From Luidia sarsii (taxonomy: Eukaryota > Echinodermata > Asteroidea > Paxillosida > Luidiidae): 64,000 nucleotides of DNA. The DNA is taken from contig OX465107.1 in assembly GCA_949987565.1 (NCBI GenBank), positions 11,723,721 to 11,787,720 on the forward strand, written 5' to 3'. Numbering within the stretch: the first letter of the stretch is position 1; each line of letters opens with the position of its first letter. Under the pieces are notes generated by a model. The model was not told the DNA's origin. It searched no databases and worked only from the letters and a program-made list of their open reading frames with translations. The position numbers and the translations under genes are program-made. This document shows, in pieces, positions 49,103 through 63,651 of the stretch.

Positions 49103-51527
49103 TTTTGAGTGACGGATGGTTCCTGACAACAGAAAGACAGGCGTTGGCGAATGCGAGTTATTGATTTTGTTTTATCTAAGTTGGGGCGGACTAATTCCGA
49201 AACAACGGTTATGGTGATGGGTTGGCTAGATTGCTCGGAGAGATGTCAGTCGAGACGATGGTGAGCAAAGTGCGGCAACTCGTGTGCAGCCTGCCAGGCC
49301 GAATTTCTGCAAGGATTTTGGGAAGCATCCCTGCACTTCCGCAGCAAAATAGGTCCACATTTCAAGCACTACGTGTTCCAAATTAAACGCGAAATCGAAC
49401 ATTGAACACCCGGGTCGTCTTAAGCTTGACCGATTCTACAATGTATCAGTTAATTAGACTCCAAAGGCCCCTGATTAAAAACAAGTTGTGGGTCTACATT
49501 TTATGATAATGAGCTGGGCGGAGCCGTCTTTGATTGAAATAGTGCGCTGCATCCGTGCAGCTCGATCTATGACCATCATCAAGTGCGGAATCAGGTAGAC
49601 AGGCTTGGCGTTAAAGCCTTTAAATTGATGAAACTGCCTAATTTCTGGACATCACAGATTTGAGAAATAACTTGCTCATCAAGAAGGTTGTAAAAATGTC
49701 AGATTTTGAGTGAATTTTAAGAGCTGAAAAATCTGCCGTTTTCGAGAAAAGGAGAAATTCTTGAAATTCCAAAGATCGCTCGGTTGAGTCCCTCTCACAA
49801 ATACCGCCCTCTATGTCTGGAAAAGGGTAGCTTTTGATTTCGTTTCCGCCGCGGTTTTTCTCATGACATGCGCTATGGTCGACGGATTGGGCCAAAACCC
49901 ACGCAATTGTATCATCTCATGTAATAATTATACACGTTGAGTTGACAAAGTATGGAAGCGATTCTTTGATTAAGCAAATTGCTGCGCCCTACCTTTAAAA
50001 ATCATATAATTTGCAATCTATTAGTCTTTTGTTAAGCCCCGAAAGACTCCATAAATTAAAGAGAAAATGCCTTTCTGTATGGTATGATGATGAACTCGGG
50101 CAGCTATCTTGGCCTGATTAAGTGTGCTGCATAGGATGAAGTAAACCGAGTCAACTCATTTGGGCCCCTTTGCAAAAATCGTGACTTTGCGCCTGCGTTC
50201 TTACTTTTCATTTCTCATCCCGTGAGGTTTTCATCAGGCTGAGCAGAATGCACTGTTTGTTTTGTCAACGTTGGTTTTTGTACAATTATAATTATCGTCA
50301 AGAATACGCGGTCATACCTTGTGACCATATTCGTCTCGGAAATGAGCGCAACCAAGGAACTCATCTTTCCGTAAACAAGTCGCCTTCACAAGCTGCACGT
50401 ACCTTAATCACGTTGAGACTGAAATCTCACCAGTTTGAATAATATGGAAGGCTCCGAAAATGTACATCAAGAAGTGTTCGGCATGTCAAAGATAATTATA
50501 TTTCGTGCAAATATAACCACTGTGACGGGCAGAGCGAGAGGGGGGAATTAATGTAAAAACAAAAGAAAGGATGTTATACATTTCTTATTTTGTTTTAAAA
50601 ATAAACAAGCATACATTAAAAGCTTGCGAGAGAAAAAGTTACGCGGTGTCAGACCAAGCTTTCAGATCTCCCAGGGCCGCGAGGAACGCCCCGTGTGCAC
50701 GGATCTATATAGAGCTGTTCTGGCCTCGGTACCGGTCCACCGCGCGTCCTCCACTGACCTCATCCATATAGGCCGTAGACCCACGCGCCATGTGAGGGAG
50801 GAAACACAGCGGGCCCTAGACCTTGGCCGCCGAGTCGACCAAACGCATGTGTCCCTGTACAAAGACGCGAACCTGGATTATGAGGACAGTCCCAGCATCA
50901 CACCGGCACATCAGGATGCGCCACATGCGAAGTTGGTGGTTGCGGGAGTTTTTTTAACACCTTATACTGCGGGAACGCGCCGAGACAAAATTGGAAATGA
51001 GAAGGTGCCCCAGGGTTCGAACCACGGACATACACCTTGCTAGCCGAGCGTTTGTACAACAAGGCCACTCGCATTGCCTAACGCGTCCTCACTTCTAACA
51101 ATTTGATAGTCCAACCGGAAAACTAGGGGCTCTGCCGTTGGCGGCGGGCTTTTGGACTTGGCTGCGTTCGAGTAAAAACATCAACAAGAATAACCAAACA
51201 AATCAAATGAATTCACGTAGAATCATTTCGTCACACAGGAGTAGCGCAATTTCGGTGGAAAATGTCCCTCGAAACTTTAGTAGCGGTGGGAATCGATCAA
51301 AAGGGAAACGTATTTCTTTTCTATTGATGTATCCTGTATGAGAACGGAGTAACCTTGTTGCTTTGATATCCAACGAGGGCGCTATTCCGACCTAACGGTC
51401 ATGCTTCCGCCGGAATTATAATGGGTGCCATCCGTCACACACATGCAACAGAAATAGTCCGCGTTTGGGGGGAATTTCGGTCGCAGAGTCAATTTGGTCG
51501 ATGTTGATTCCATAATATTATTAGCTT
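49103..51527. repeat. Unit 21 (2425 bp), X-type
   Basis: X states: GTCGACC, CTGTACAAAG, CGCGCGTCC, GAGCTGTTC near 50712, AGTAGCGC near 51240. tRNA-like module 51000-51079, B box 51013-51023. Confidence 0.95.
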
Positions 51528-53952
51528 TTTTGAGTGACGGATGGTTCCTGACAACAGAAAGACAGGCGTTGGCGAATGCGAGTTATTGATTTTGTTTTAT
51601 CTAAGTTGGGGCGGACTAATTCCGAAACAACGGTTATGGTGATGGGTTGGCTAGATTGCTCGGAGAGATGTCAGTCGAGACGATGGTGAGCAAAGTGCGG
51701 CAACTCGTGTGCAGCCTGCCAGGCCGAATTTCTGCAAGGATTTTGGGAAGCATCCCTGCACTTCCGCAGCAAAATAGGTCCACATTTCAAGCACTACGTG
51801 TTCCAAATTAAACGCGAAATCGAACATTGAACACCCGGGTCGTCTTAAGCTTGACCGATTCTACAATGTATCAGTTAATTAGACTCCAAAGGCCCCTGAT
51901 TAAAAACAAGTTGTGGGTCTACATTTTATGATAATGAGCTGGGCGGAGCCGTCTTTGATTGAAATAGTGCGCTGCAACCGTGCAGCTCGATCTATGACCA
52001 TCATCAAGTGCGGAATCAGGTAGACAGGCTTGGCGTTAAAGCCTTTAAATTGATGAAACTGCCTAATTTCTGGACATCACAGATTTGAGAAATAACTTGC
52101 TCATCAAGAAGGTTGTAAAAATGTCAGATTTTGAGTGAATTTTAAGAGCTGAAAAATCTGCCGTTTTCGAGAAAAGGAGAAATTCTTGAAATTCCAAAGA
52201 TCGCTCGGTTGAGTCCCTCTCACAAATACCGCCCTCTATGTCTGGAAAAGGGTAGCTTTTGATTTCGTTTCCGCCGCGGTTTTTCTCATGACATGCGCTA
52301 TGGTCGACGGATTGGGCCAAAACCCACGCAATTGTATCATCTCATGTAATAATTATACACGTTGAGTTGACAAAGTATGGAAGCGATTCTTTGATTAAGC
52401 AAATTGCTGCGCCCTACCTTTAAAAATCATATAATTTGCAATCTATTAGTCTTTTGTTAAGCCCCGAAAGACTCCATAAATTAAAGAGAAAATGCCTTTC
52501 TGTATGGTATGATGATGAACTCGGGCAGCTATCTTGGCCTGATTAAGTGTGCTGCATAGGATGAAGTAAACCGAGTCAACTCATTTGGGCCCCTTTGCAA
52601 AAATCGTGACTTTGCGCCTGCGTTCTTACTTTTCATTTCTCATCCCGTGAGGTTTTCATCAGGCTGAGCAGAATGCACTGTTTGTTTTGTCAACGTTGGT
52701 TTTTGTACAATTATAATTATCGTCAAGAATACGCGGTCATACCTTGTGACCATATTCGTCTCGGAAATGAGCGCAACCAAGGAACTCATCTTTCCGTAAA
52801 CAAGTCGCCTTCACAAGCTGCACGTACCTTAATCACGTTGAGACTGAAATCTCACCAGTTTGAATAATATGGAAGGCTCCGAAAATGTACATCAAGAAGT
52901 GTTCGGCATGTCAAAGATAATTATATTTCGTGCAAATATAACCACTGTGACGGGCAGAGCGAGAGGGGGGAATTAATGTAAAAACAAAAGAAAGGATGTT
53001 ATACATTTCTTATTTTGTTTTAAAAATAAACAAGCGTACATTAAAAGCTTGCGAGAGAAAAAGTTACGCGGTGTCAGACCAAGCTTTCAGATCTCCCAGA
53101 GCCGCGAGGAACGCCCCGTGTGCACGGATCTATATAGAGCTCTTCTGGCCTCGGTACCGGTCCACCGCACGTCCTCCCCTGACCTCATCCATATAGGCCG
53201 TAGACCCACGCGCCATGTGAGGGAGGAAACACAGCGGGCCCTAGACCTTGGCCGCCGAGTAGACCAAACGCATGTGTCCCAGTACGAAGACGCGAACCTG
53301 GATTATGAGGACAGTCCCAGCATCACACCGGCACATCAGGATGCGCCACATGCGAAGTTGGTGGTTGCGGGAGTTTTTTTAACACCTTATACTGCGGGAA
53401 CGCGCCGAGACAAAATTGGAAATGAGAAGGTGCCCCAGGGTTCGAACCACGGACATACACCTTGCTAGCCGAGCGTTTGTACAACAAGGCCACTCGCATT
53501 GCCTAACGCGTCCTCACTTCTAACAATTTGATAGTCCAACCGGAAAACTAGGGGCTCTGCCGTTGGCGGCGGGCTTTTGGACTTGGCTGCGTTCGAGTAA
53601 AAACATCAACAAGAATAACCAAACAAATTAAATGAATTCACGTAGAATCATTTCGTCACACAGGAGTATCGCAATTTCGGTGGAAAATGTCCCTCGAAAC
53701 TTTAGTAGCGGCGGGAATCGATCAAAAGGGAAACGTATTTCTTTTCTATTGATGTATCCTGTATGAGAACGGAGTAACCTTGTTGCTTTGATATCCAACG
53801 AGGGCGCTATTCCGACCTAACGGTCATGCTTCCGCCGGAATTATAATGGGTGCCATCCGTCACACACATGCAACAGAAATTGTCCGCGTTTGGGGGGAAT
53901 TTCGGTCGCAGAGTCAATTTGGTCGATGTTGATTCCATAATATTATTAGCTT
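51528..53952. repeat. Unit 22 (2425 bp), Y-type
   Basis: Repeats the U20 marker set 4,850 bp further on, including CAAGCGTACA, AGCGGCGGG and GAAATTGTCC. tRNA-like module 53425-53504, B box 53438-53448. Confidence 0.95.
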
Positions 53953-56377
53953 TTTTGAGTGACGGATGGTTCCTGACAACAGAAAGACAGGCGTTGGCGA
54001 ATGCGAGTTATTGATTTTGTTTTATCTAAGTTGGGGCGGACTAATTCCGAAACAACGGTTATGGTGATGGGTTGGCTAGATTGCTTGGAGAGATGTCAGT
54101 CGAGACGATGGTGAGCAAAGTGCGGCAACTCGTGTGCAGCCTGCCAGGCCGAATTTCTGCAAGGATTTTGGGAAGCATCCCTGCACTTCCGCAGCAAAAT
54201 AGGTCCACATTTCAAGCACTACGTGTTCCAAATTAAACGCGAAATCGAACATTGAACACCCGGGTCGTCTTAAGCTTGACCGATTCTACAATGTATCAGT
54301 TAATTAGACTCCAAAGGCCCCTGATTAAAAACAAGTTGTGGGTCTACATTTTATGATAATGAGCTGGGCGGAGCCGTCTTTGATTGAAATAGTGCGCTGC
54401 ATCCGTGCAGCTCGATCTATGACCATCATCAAGTGCGGAATCAGGTAGACAGGCTTGGCGTTAAAGCCTTTAAATTGATGAAACTGCCTAATTTCTGGAC
54501 ATCACAGATTTGAGAAATAACTTGCTCATCAAGAAGGTTGTAAAAATGTCAGATTTTGAGTGAATTTTAAGAGCTGAAAAATCTGCCGTTTTCGAGAAAA
54601 GGAGAAATTCTTGAAATTCCAAAGATCGCTCGGTTGAGTCCCTCTCACAAATACCGCCCTCTATGTCTGGAAAAGGGTAGCTTTTGATTTCGTTTCCGCC
54701 GCGGTTTTTCTCATGACATGCGCTATGGTCGACGGATTGGGCCAAAACCCACGCAATTGTATCATCTCATGTAATAATTATACACGTTGAGTTGACAAAG
54801 TATGGAAGCGATTCTTTGATTAAGCAAATTGCTGCGCCCTACCTTTAAAAATCATATAATTTGCAATCTATTAGTCTTTTGTTAAGCCCCGAAAGACTCC
54901 ATAAATTAAAGAGAAAATGCCTTTCTGTATGGTATGATGATGAACTCGGGCAGCTATCTTGGCCTGATGAAGTGTGCTGCATAGGATGAAGTAAACCGAG
55001 TCAACTCATTGGGGCCCCTTTGCAAAAATCGTGACTTTGCGCCTGCGTTCTTACTTTTCATTTCTCATCCCGTGAGGTTTTCATCAGGCTGAGCAGAATG
55101 CACTGTTTGTTTTGTCAACGTTGGTTTTTGTACAATTATAATTATCGTCAAGAATACGCGGTCATACCTTGTGACCATATTCGTCTCGGAAATGAGCGCA
55201 ACCAAGGAACTCATCTTTCCGTAAACAAGTCGCCTTCACAAGCTGCACGTACCTTAATCACGTTGAGACTAAAATCTCACCAGTTTGAATAATATGGAAG
55301 GCTCCGAAAATGTACATCAAGAAGTGTTCGGCATGTCAAAGATAATTATATTTCGTGCAAATATAACCACTGTGACGGGCAGAGCGAGAGGGGGGAATTA
55401 ATGTAAAAACAAAAGAAAGGATGTTATACATTTCTTATTTTGTTTTAAAAATAAACAAGCATACATTAAAAGCTTCCGAGAGAAAAAGTTACGCGGTGTC
55501 AGACCAAGCTTTCAGATCTCCCAGGGCCGCGAGGAACGCCCCGTGTGCACGGATCTATATAGAGCTGTTCTGGCCTCGGTACCGGTCCACCGCGCGTCCT
55601 CCCCTGACCTCATCCATATAGGCCGTAGACCCACGCGCCATGTGAGGGAGGAAACACAGCGGGCCCTAGACCTTGGCCGCCGAGTCGACCAAACGCATGT
55701 GTCCCTGTACAAAGACGCGAACCTGGATTATGAGGACAGTCCCAGCATCACACCGGCACATCAGGATGCGCCACATGCGAAGTTGGTGGTTGCGGGAGTT
55801 TTTTTAACACCTTATACTGCGGGAACGCGCCGAGACAAAATTGGAAATGAGAAGGTGCCCCAGGGTTCGAACCACGGACATACACCTTGCTAGCCGAGCG
55901 TTTGTACAACAAGGCCACTCGCATTGCCTAACGCGTCCTCACTTCTAACAATTTGATAGTCCAACCGGAAAACTAGGGGCTCTGCCGTTGGCGGCGGGCT
56001 TTTGGACTTGGCTGCGTTCGAGTAAAAACATCAACAAGAATAACCAAACAAATCAAATGAATTCACGTAGAATCATTTCGTCACACAGGAGTAGCGCAAT
56101 TTCGGTGGAAAATGTCCCTCGAAACTTTAGTAGCGGTGGGAATCGATCAAAAGGGAAACGTATTTCTTTTCTATTGATGTATCCTGTATGAGAACGGAGT
56201 AACCTTGTTGCTTTGATATCCAACGAGGGCGCTATTCCGACCTAACGGTCATGCTTCCGCCGGAATTATAATGGGTGCCATCCGTCACACACATGCAACA
56301 GAAATAGTCCGCGTTTGGGGGGAATTTCGGTCGCAGAGTCAATTTGGTCGATGTTGATTCCATAATATTATTAGCTT
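53953..56377. repeat. Unit 23 (2425 bp), X-type
   Basis: Repeats the U21 marker set 4,850 bp further on. Private changes: TTGCTTGGAG near 54081, CCTGATGAAG near 54963, AGCTTCCGAG near 55471. tRNA-like module 55850-55929, B box 55863-55873. Confidence 0.95.
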
Positions 56378-58802
56378 TTTTGAGTGACGGATGGTTCCTG
56401 ACAACAGAAAGACAGGCGTTGGCGAATGCGAGTTATTGATTTTGTTTTATCTAAGTTGGGGCGGACTAATTCCGAAACAACGGTTATGGTGATGGGTTGG
56501 CTAGATTGCTCGGAGAGATGTCAGTCGAGACGATGGTGAGCAAAGTGCGGCAACTCGTGTGCAGCCTGCCAGGCCGAATTTCTGCAAGGATTTTGGGAAG
56601 CATCCCTGCACTTCCGCAGCAAAATAGGTCCACATTTCAAGCACTACGTGTTCCAAATTAAACGCGAAATCGAACATTGAACACCCGGGTCGTCTTAAGC
56701 TTGACCGATTCTACAATGTATCAGTTAATTAGACTCCAAAGGCCCCTGATTAAAAACAAGTTGTGGGTCTACATTTTATGATAATGAGCTGGGCGGAGCC
56801 GTCTTTGATTGAAATAGTGCGCTTCAACCGTGCAGCTCGATCTATGACCATCATCAAGTGCGGAATCAGGTAGACAGGCTTGGCGTTAAAGCCTTTAAAT
56901 TGATGAAACTGCCTAATTTCTGGACATCACAGATTTGAGAAATAACCTGCTCATCAAGAAGGTTGTAAAAATGTCAGATTTTGAGTGAATTTTAAGAGCT
57001 GAAAAATCTGCCGTTTTCGAGAAAAGGAGAAATTCTTGAAATTCCAAAGATCGCTCGGTTGAGTCCCTCTCACAAATACCGCCCTCTATGTCTGGAAAAG
57101 GGTAGCTTTTGATTTCGTTTCCGCCGCGGTTTTTCTCATGACATGCGCTATGGTCGACGGATTGGGCCAAAACCCACGCAATTGTATCATCTCATGTAAT
57201 AATTATACACGTTGAGTTGACAAAGTATGGAAGCGATTCTTTGATTAAGCAAATTGCTGCGCCCTACCTTTAAAAATCATATAATTTGCAATCTATTAGT
57301 CTTTTGTTAAGCCCCGAAAGACTCCATAAATTAAAGAGAAAATGCCTTTCTGTATGGTATGATGATGAACTCGGGCAGCTATCTTGGCCTGATTAAGTGT
57401 GCTGCATAGGATGAAGTAAACCGAGTCAACTCATTTGGGCCCCTTTGCAAAAATCGTGACTTTGCGCCTGCGTTCTTACTTTTCATTTCTCATCCCGTGA
57501 GGTTTTCATCAGGCTGAGCAGAATGCACTGTTTGTTTTGTCAACGTTGGTTTTTGTACAATTATAATTATCGTCAAGAATACGCGGTCATACCTTGTGAC
57601 CATATTCGTCTCGGAAATGAGCGCAACCAAGGAACTCATCTTTCCGTAAACAAGTCGACTTCACAAGCTGCACGTACCTTAATCACGTTGAGACTGAAAT
57701 CTCACCAGTTTGAATAATATGGAAGGCTCCGAAAATGTACATCAAGAAGTGTTCGGCATGTCAAAGATAATTATATTTCGTGCAAATATAACCACTGTGA
57801 CGGGCAGAGCGAGAGGGGGGAATTAATGTAAAAACAAAAGAAAGGATGTTATACATTTCTTATTTTGTTTTAAAAATAAACAAGCATACATTAAAAGCTT
57901 GCGAGAGAAAAAGTTACGCGGTGTCAGACCAAGCTTTCAGATCTCCCAGAGCCGCGAGGAACGCCCCGTGTGCACGGATCTATATAGAGCTCTTCTGGCC
58001 TCGGTACCGGTCCACCGCACGTCCTCCCCTGACCTCATCCATATAGGCCGTAGACCCACGCGCCATGTGAGGGAGGAAACACAGCGGGCCCTAGACCTTG
58101 GCCGCCGAGTAGACCAAACGCATGTGTCCCAGTACGAAGACGCGAACCTGGATTATGAGGACAGTCCCAGCATCACACCGGCACATCAGGATGCGCCACA
58201 TGCGAAGTTGGTGGTTGCGGGAGTTTTTTTAACACCTTATACTGCGGGAACGCGCCGAGACAAAATTGGAAATGAGAAGGTGCCCCAGGGTTCGAACCAC
58301 GGACATACACCTTGCTAGCCGAGCGTTTGTACAACAAGGCCACTCGCATTGCCTAACGCGTCCTCACTTCTAACAATTTGATAGTCCAACCGGAAAACTA
58401 GGGGCTCTGCCGTTAGCGGCGGGCTTTTGGACTTGGCTGCGTTCGAGTAAAAACATCAACAAGAATAACCAAACAAATTAAATGAATTCACGTAGAATCA
58501 TTTCGTCACACAGGAGTATCGCAATTTCGGTGGAAAATGTCCCTCGAAACTTTAGTAGCGGTGGGAATCGATCAAAAGGGAAACGTATTTCTTTTCTATT
58601 GATGTATCCTGTATGAGAACGGAGTAACCTTGTTGCTTTGATATCCAACGAGGGCGCTATTCCGACCTAACGGTCATGCTTCCGCCGGAATTATAATGGG
58701 TGCCATCCGTCACACACATGCAACAGAAATAGTCCGCGTTTGGGGGGAATTTCGGTCGCAGAGTCAATTTGGTCGATGTTGATTCCATAATATTATTAGC
58801 TT
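56378..58802. repeat. Unit 24 (2425 bp), Y-like
   Basis: Y-like in the GC-rich segment but without CAAGCGTACA and AGCGGCGGG. GCTTCAACC near 56821 breaks one pair of the conserved hairpin. AACCTGCTC (about 56943) is shared with U25 and U26. tRNA-like module 58275-58354, B box 58288-58298. Confidence 0.95.
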
Positions 58803-61227
58803 TTTTGAGTGACGGATGGTTCCTGACAACAGAAAGACAGGCGTTGGCGAATGCGAGTTATTGATTTTGTTTTATCTAAGTTGGGGCGGACTAATTCCGA
58901 AACAACGGTTATGGTGATGGGTTGGCTAGATTGCTCGGAGAGATGTCAGTCGAGACGATGGTGAGCAAAGTGCGGCAACTCGTGTGCAGCCTGCCAGGCC
59001 GAATTTCTGCAAGGATTTTGGGAAGCATCCCTGCACTTCCGCAGCAAAATAGGTCCACATTTCAAGCACTACGTGTTCCAAATTAAACGCGAAATCGAAC
59101 ATTGAACACCCGGGTCGTCTTAAGCTTGACCGATTCTACAATGTATCAGTTAATTAGACTCCAAAGGCCCCTGATTAAAAACAAGTTGTGGGTCTACATT
59201 TTATGATAATGAGCTGGGCGGAGCCGTCTTTGATTGAAATAGTGCGCTGCATCCGTGCAGCTCGATCTATGACCATCATCAAGTGCGGAATCAGGTAGAC
59301 AGGCTTGGCGTTAAAGCCTTTAAATTGATGAAACTGCCTAATTTCTGGACATCACAGATTTGAGAAATAACCTGCTCATCAAGAAGGTTGTAAAAATGTC
59401 AGATTTTGAGTGAATTTTAAGAGCTGAAAAATCTGCCGTTTTCGAGAAAAGGAGAAATTCTTGAAATTCCAAAGATCGCTCGGTTGAGTCCCTCTCACAA
59501 ATACCGCCCTCTATGTCTGGAAAAGGGTAGCTTTTGATTTCGTTTCCGCCGCGGTTTTTCTCATGACATGCGCTATGGTCGACGGATTGGGCCAAAACCC
59601 ACGCAATTGTATCATCTCATGTAATAATTATACACGTTGAGTTGACAAAGTATGGAAGCGATTCTTTGATTAAGCAAATTGCTGCGCCCTACCTTTAAAA
59701 ATCATATAATTTGCAATCTATTAGTCTTTTGTTAAGCCCCGAAAGACTCCATAAATTAAAGAGAAAATGCCTTTCTGTATGGTATGATGATGAACTCGGG
59801 CAGCTATCTTGGCCTGATTAAGTGTGCTGCATAGGATGAAGTAAACCGAGTCAACTCATTTGGGCCCCTTTGCAAAAATCGTGACTTTGCGCCTGCGTTC
59901 TTACTTTTCATTTCTCATCCCGTGAGGTTTTCATCAGGCTGAGCAGAATGCACTGTTTGTTTTGTCAACGTTGGTTTTTGTACAATTATAATTATCGTCA
60001 AGAATACGCGGTCATACCTTGTGACCATATTCGTCTCGGAAATGAGCGCAACCAAGGAACTCATCTTTCCGTAAACAAGTCGCCTTCACAAGCTGCACGT
60101 ACCTTAATCACGTTGAGACTGAAATCTCACCAGTTTGAATAATATGGAAGGCTCCGAAAATGTACATCAAGAAGTGTTCGGCATGTCAAAGATAATTATA
60201 TTTCGTGCAAATATAACCACTGTGACGGGCAGAGCGAGAGGGGGGAATTAATGTAAAAACAAAAGAAAGGATGTTATACATTTCTTATTTTGTTTTAAAA
60301 ATAAACAAGCATACATTAAAAGCTTGCGAGAGAAAAAGTTACGCGGTGTCAGACCAAGCTTTCAGATCTCCCAGAGCCGCGAGGAACGCCCCGTGTGCAC
60401 GGATCTATATAGAGCTCTTCTGGCCTCGGTACCGGTCCACCGCACGTCCTCCCCTGACCTCATCCATATAGGCCGTAGACCCACGCGCCATGTGAGGGAG
60501 GAAACACAGCGGGCCCTAGACCTTGGCCGCCGAGTAGACCAAACGCATGTGTCCCAGTACGAAGACGCGAACCTGGATTATGAGGACAGTCCCAGCATCA
60601 CACCGGCACATCAGGATGCGCCACATGCGAAGTTGGTGGTTGCGGGAGTTTTTTTAACACCTTATACTGCGGGAACGCGCCGAGACAAAATTGGAAATGA
60701 GAAGGTGCACCAGGGTTCGAACCACGGACATACACCTTGCTAGCCGAGCGTTTGTACAACAAGGCCACTCGCATTGCCTAACGTGTCCTCACTTCTAACA
60801 ATTTGATAGTCCAACCGGAAAACTAGGGGCTCTGCCGTTAGCGGCGGGCTTTTGGACTTGGCTGCGTTCGAGTAAAAACATCAACAAGAATAACCAAACA
60901 AATTAAATGAATTCACGTAGAATCATTTCGTCACACAGGAGTATCGCAATTTCGGTGGAAAATGTCCCTCGAAACTTTAGTAGCGGTGGGAATCGATCAA
61001 AAGGGAAACGTATTTCTTTTCTATTGATGTATCCTGTATGAGAACGGAGTAACCTTGTTGCTTTGATATCCAACGAGGGCGCTATTCCGACCTAACGGTC
61101 ATGCTTCCGCCGGAATTATAATGGGTGCCATCCGTCACACACATGCAACAGAAATAGTCCGCGTTTGGGGGGAATTTCGGTCGCAGAGTCAATTTGGTCG
61201 ATGTTGATTCCATAATATTATTAGCTT
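58803..61227. repeat. Unit 25 (2425 bp), Y-like
   Basis: Follows Y-like U24 directly, so the X/Y alternation ends here. tRNA-like module 60700-60779, B box 60713-60723; private GGTGCACCAGG within it. CCGTTAGCGG near 60836 is shared with U24. Confidence 0.95.
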
Positions 61228-63651
61228 TTTTGAGTGACGGATGGTTCCTGACAACAGAAAGACAGGCGTTGGCGAATGCGAGTTATTGATTTTGTTTTAT
61301 CTAAGTTGGGGCGGACTAATTCCGAAACAACGGTTATGGTGATGGGTTGGCTAGATTGCTCGGAGAGATGTCAGTCGAGACGATGGTGAGCAAAGTGCGG
61401 CAACTCGTGTGCAGCCTGCCAGGCCGAATTTCTGCAAGGATTTTGGGAAGCATCCCTGCACTTCCGCAGCAAAATAGGTCCACATTTCAAGCACTACGTG
61501 TTCCAAATTAAACGCGAAATCGAACATTGAACACCCGGGTCGTCTTAAGCTTGACCGATTCTACAATGTATCAGTTAATTAGACTCCAAAGGCCCCTGAT
61601 TAAAAACAAGTTGTGGGTCTACATTTTATGATAATGAGCTGGGCAGAGCCGTCTTTGATTGAAATAGTGCGCTGCATCCGTGCAGCTCGATCTATGACCA
61701 TCATCAAGTGCGGAATCAGGTAGACAGGCTTGGCGTTAAAGCCTTTAAATTGATGAAACTGCCTAATTTCTGGACATCACAGATTTGAGAAATAACCTGC
61801 TCATCAAGAAGGTTGTAAAAATGTCAGATTTTGAGTGAATTTTAAGAGCTGAAAAATCTGCCGTTTTCGAGAAAAGGAGAAATTCTTGAAATTCCAAAGA
61901 TCGCTCGGTTGAGTCCCTCTCACAAATACCGCCCTCTATGTCTGGAAAAGGGTAGCTTTTGATTTCGTTTCCGCCGCGGTTTTTCTCATGACATGCGCTA
62001 TGGTCGACGGATTGGGCCAAAACCCACGCAATTGTATCATCTCATGTAATAATTATACACGTTGAGTTGACAAAGTATGGAAGCGATTCTTTGATTTAGC
62101 AAATTGCTGCGCCCTACCTTTAAAAATCATATAATTTGCAATCTATTAGTCTTTTGTTAAGCCCCGAAAGACTCCATAAATTAAAGAGAAAATGCCTTTC
62201 TGTATGGTATGATGATGAACTCGGGCAGCTATCTTGGCCTGATTAAGTGTGCTGCATAGGATGAAGTAAACCGAGTCAACTCATTTGGGCCCCTTTGCAA
62301 AAATCGTGACTTTGCGCTTGCGTTCTTACTTTTCATTTCTCATCCCGTGAGGTTTTCATCAGGCTGAGCAGAATGCACTGTTTGTTTTGTCAACGTTGGT
62401 TTTTGTACAATTATAATTATCGTCAAGAATACGCGGTCATACCTTGTGACCATATTCGTCTCGGAAATGAGCGCAACCAAGGAACTCATCTTTCCGTAAA
62501 CAAGTCGCCTTCACTAGCTGCACGTACCTTAATCACGTTGAGACTGAAATCTCACCAGTTTGAATAATATGGAAGGCTCCGAAAATGTACATCAAGAAGT
62601 GTTCGGCATGTCAAAGATAATTATATTTCGTGCAAATATAACCACTGTGACGGGCAGAGCGAGAGGGGGGAATTAATGTAAAAACAAAAGAAAGGATGTT
62701 ATACATTTCTTATTTTGTTTTAAAAATAAACAAGCATACATTAAAGGCTTGCGAGAGAAAAAGTTACGCGGTGTCAGACCAAGCTTTCAGATCTCCCAGA
62801 GCCGCGAGGAACGCCCCGTGTGCACGGATCTATATAGAGCTGTTCTGGCCTCGGTACCGGTCTACCGCAAGTCCTCCCCTGACCTCATCCATATAGGCCG
62901 TAGACCCACGCGCCATGTGAGGGAGGAAACACAGCGGGCCCTAGACCTTGGCCGCCGAGTAGACCAAACGCATGTGTCCCTGTACGAAGACGCGAACCTG
63001 GATTATGAGGACAGTCCCAGCATCACACCGGCACATCAGGATGCGCCAAATGCGAAGTTGGTGGTTGCGGGAGTTTTTTTAACACCTTATACTGCGGGAA
63101 CGCGCCGAGACAAAATTGGAAATGAGAAGGTGCCCCAGGGTTCGAACCACGGACATACACCTTGCTAGCCGAGCGTTTGTACAACAAGGCCACTCGCATT
63201 GCCTAACGCGTCCTCACTTCTAACAATTTGATAGTCCAACCGGAAAACTAGGGGCTCTGCCGTTGGCGGCGGGCTTTTGGACTTGGCTGCGTTCGAGTAA
63301 AAACATCAACAAGAATAACCAAACAAATTAAATGAATTCACGTAGAATCATTTCGTCACACAGGAGTATCGCAATTTTGGTGGAAAATGTCCCTCGAAAC
63401 TTTAGTAGCGGTGGGAATCGATCAAAAGGGAAACGTATTTCTTTTCTATTGATGTATCCTGTATGAGAACGGAGTAACCTTGTTGCTTTGATATCCAACG
63501 AGGGCGCTATTCCGACCTAACGGTCATGCTTCCGCCGGAATTATAATGGTGCCATCCGTCACACACATGCAACAGAAATAGTCCGCGTTTGGGGGGAATT
63601 TCGGTCGCAGAGTCAATTTGGTCGATGTTGATTCCATAATATTATTAGCTA
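61228..63651. repeat. Unit 26 (2424 bp), divergent edge unit
   Basis: It has more private changes than its neighbours: GGGCAGAGCC near 61642, GCGCTTGCG near 62315, TAAAGGCTTG near 62742, GTCTACCGCAAG near 62861, CCAAATGCG near 63046, ATTTTGGTGG near 63374, and a 1-bp deletion in AATGGTGCC near 63545. Several sites revert to A/B states. tRNA-like module 63125-63204, B box 63138-63148. Confidence 0.95.
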
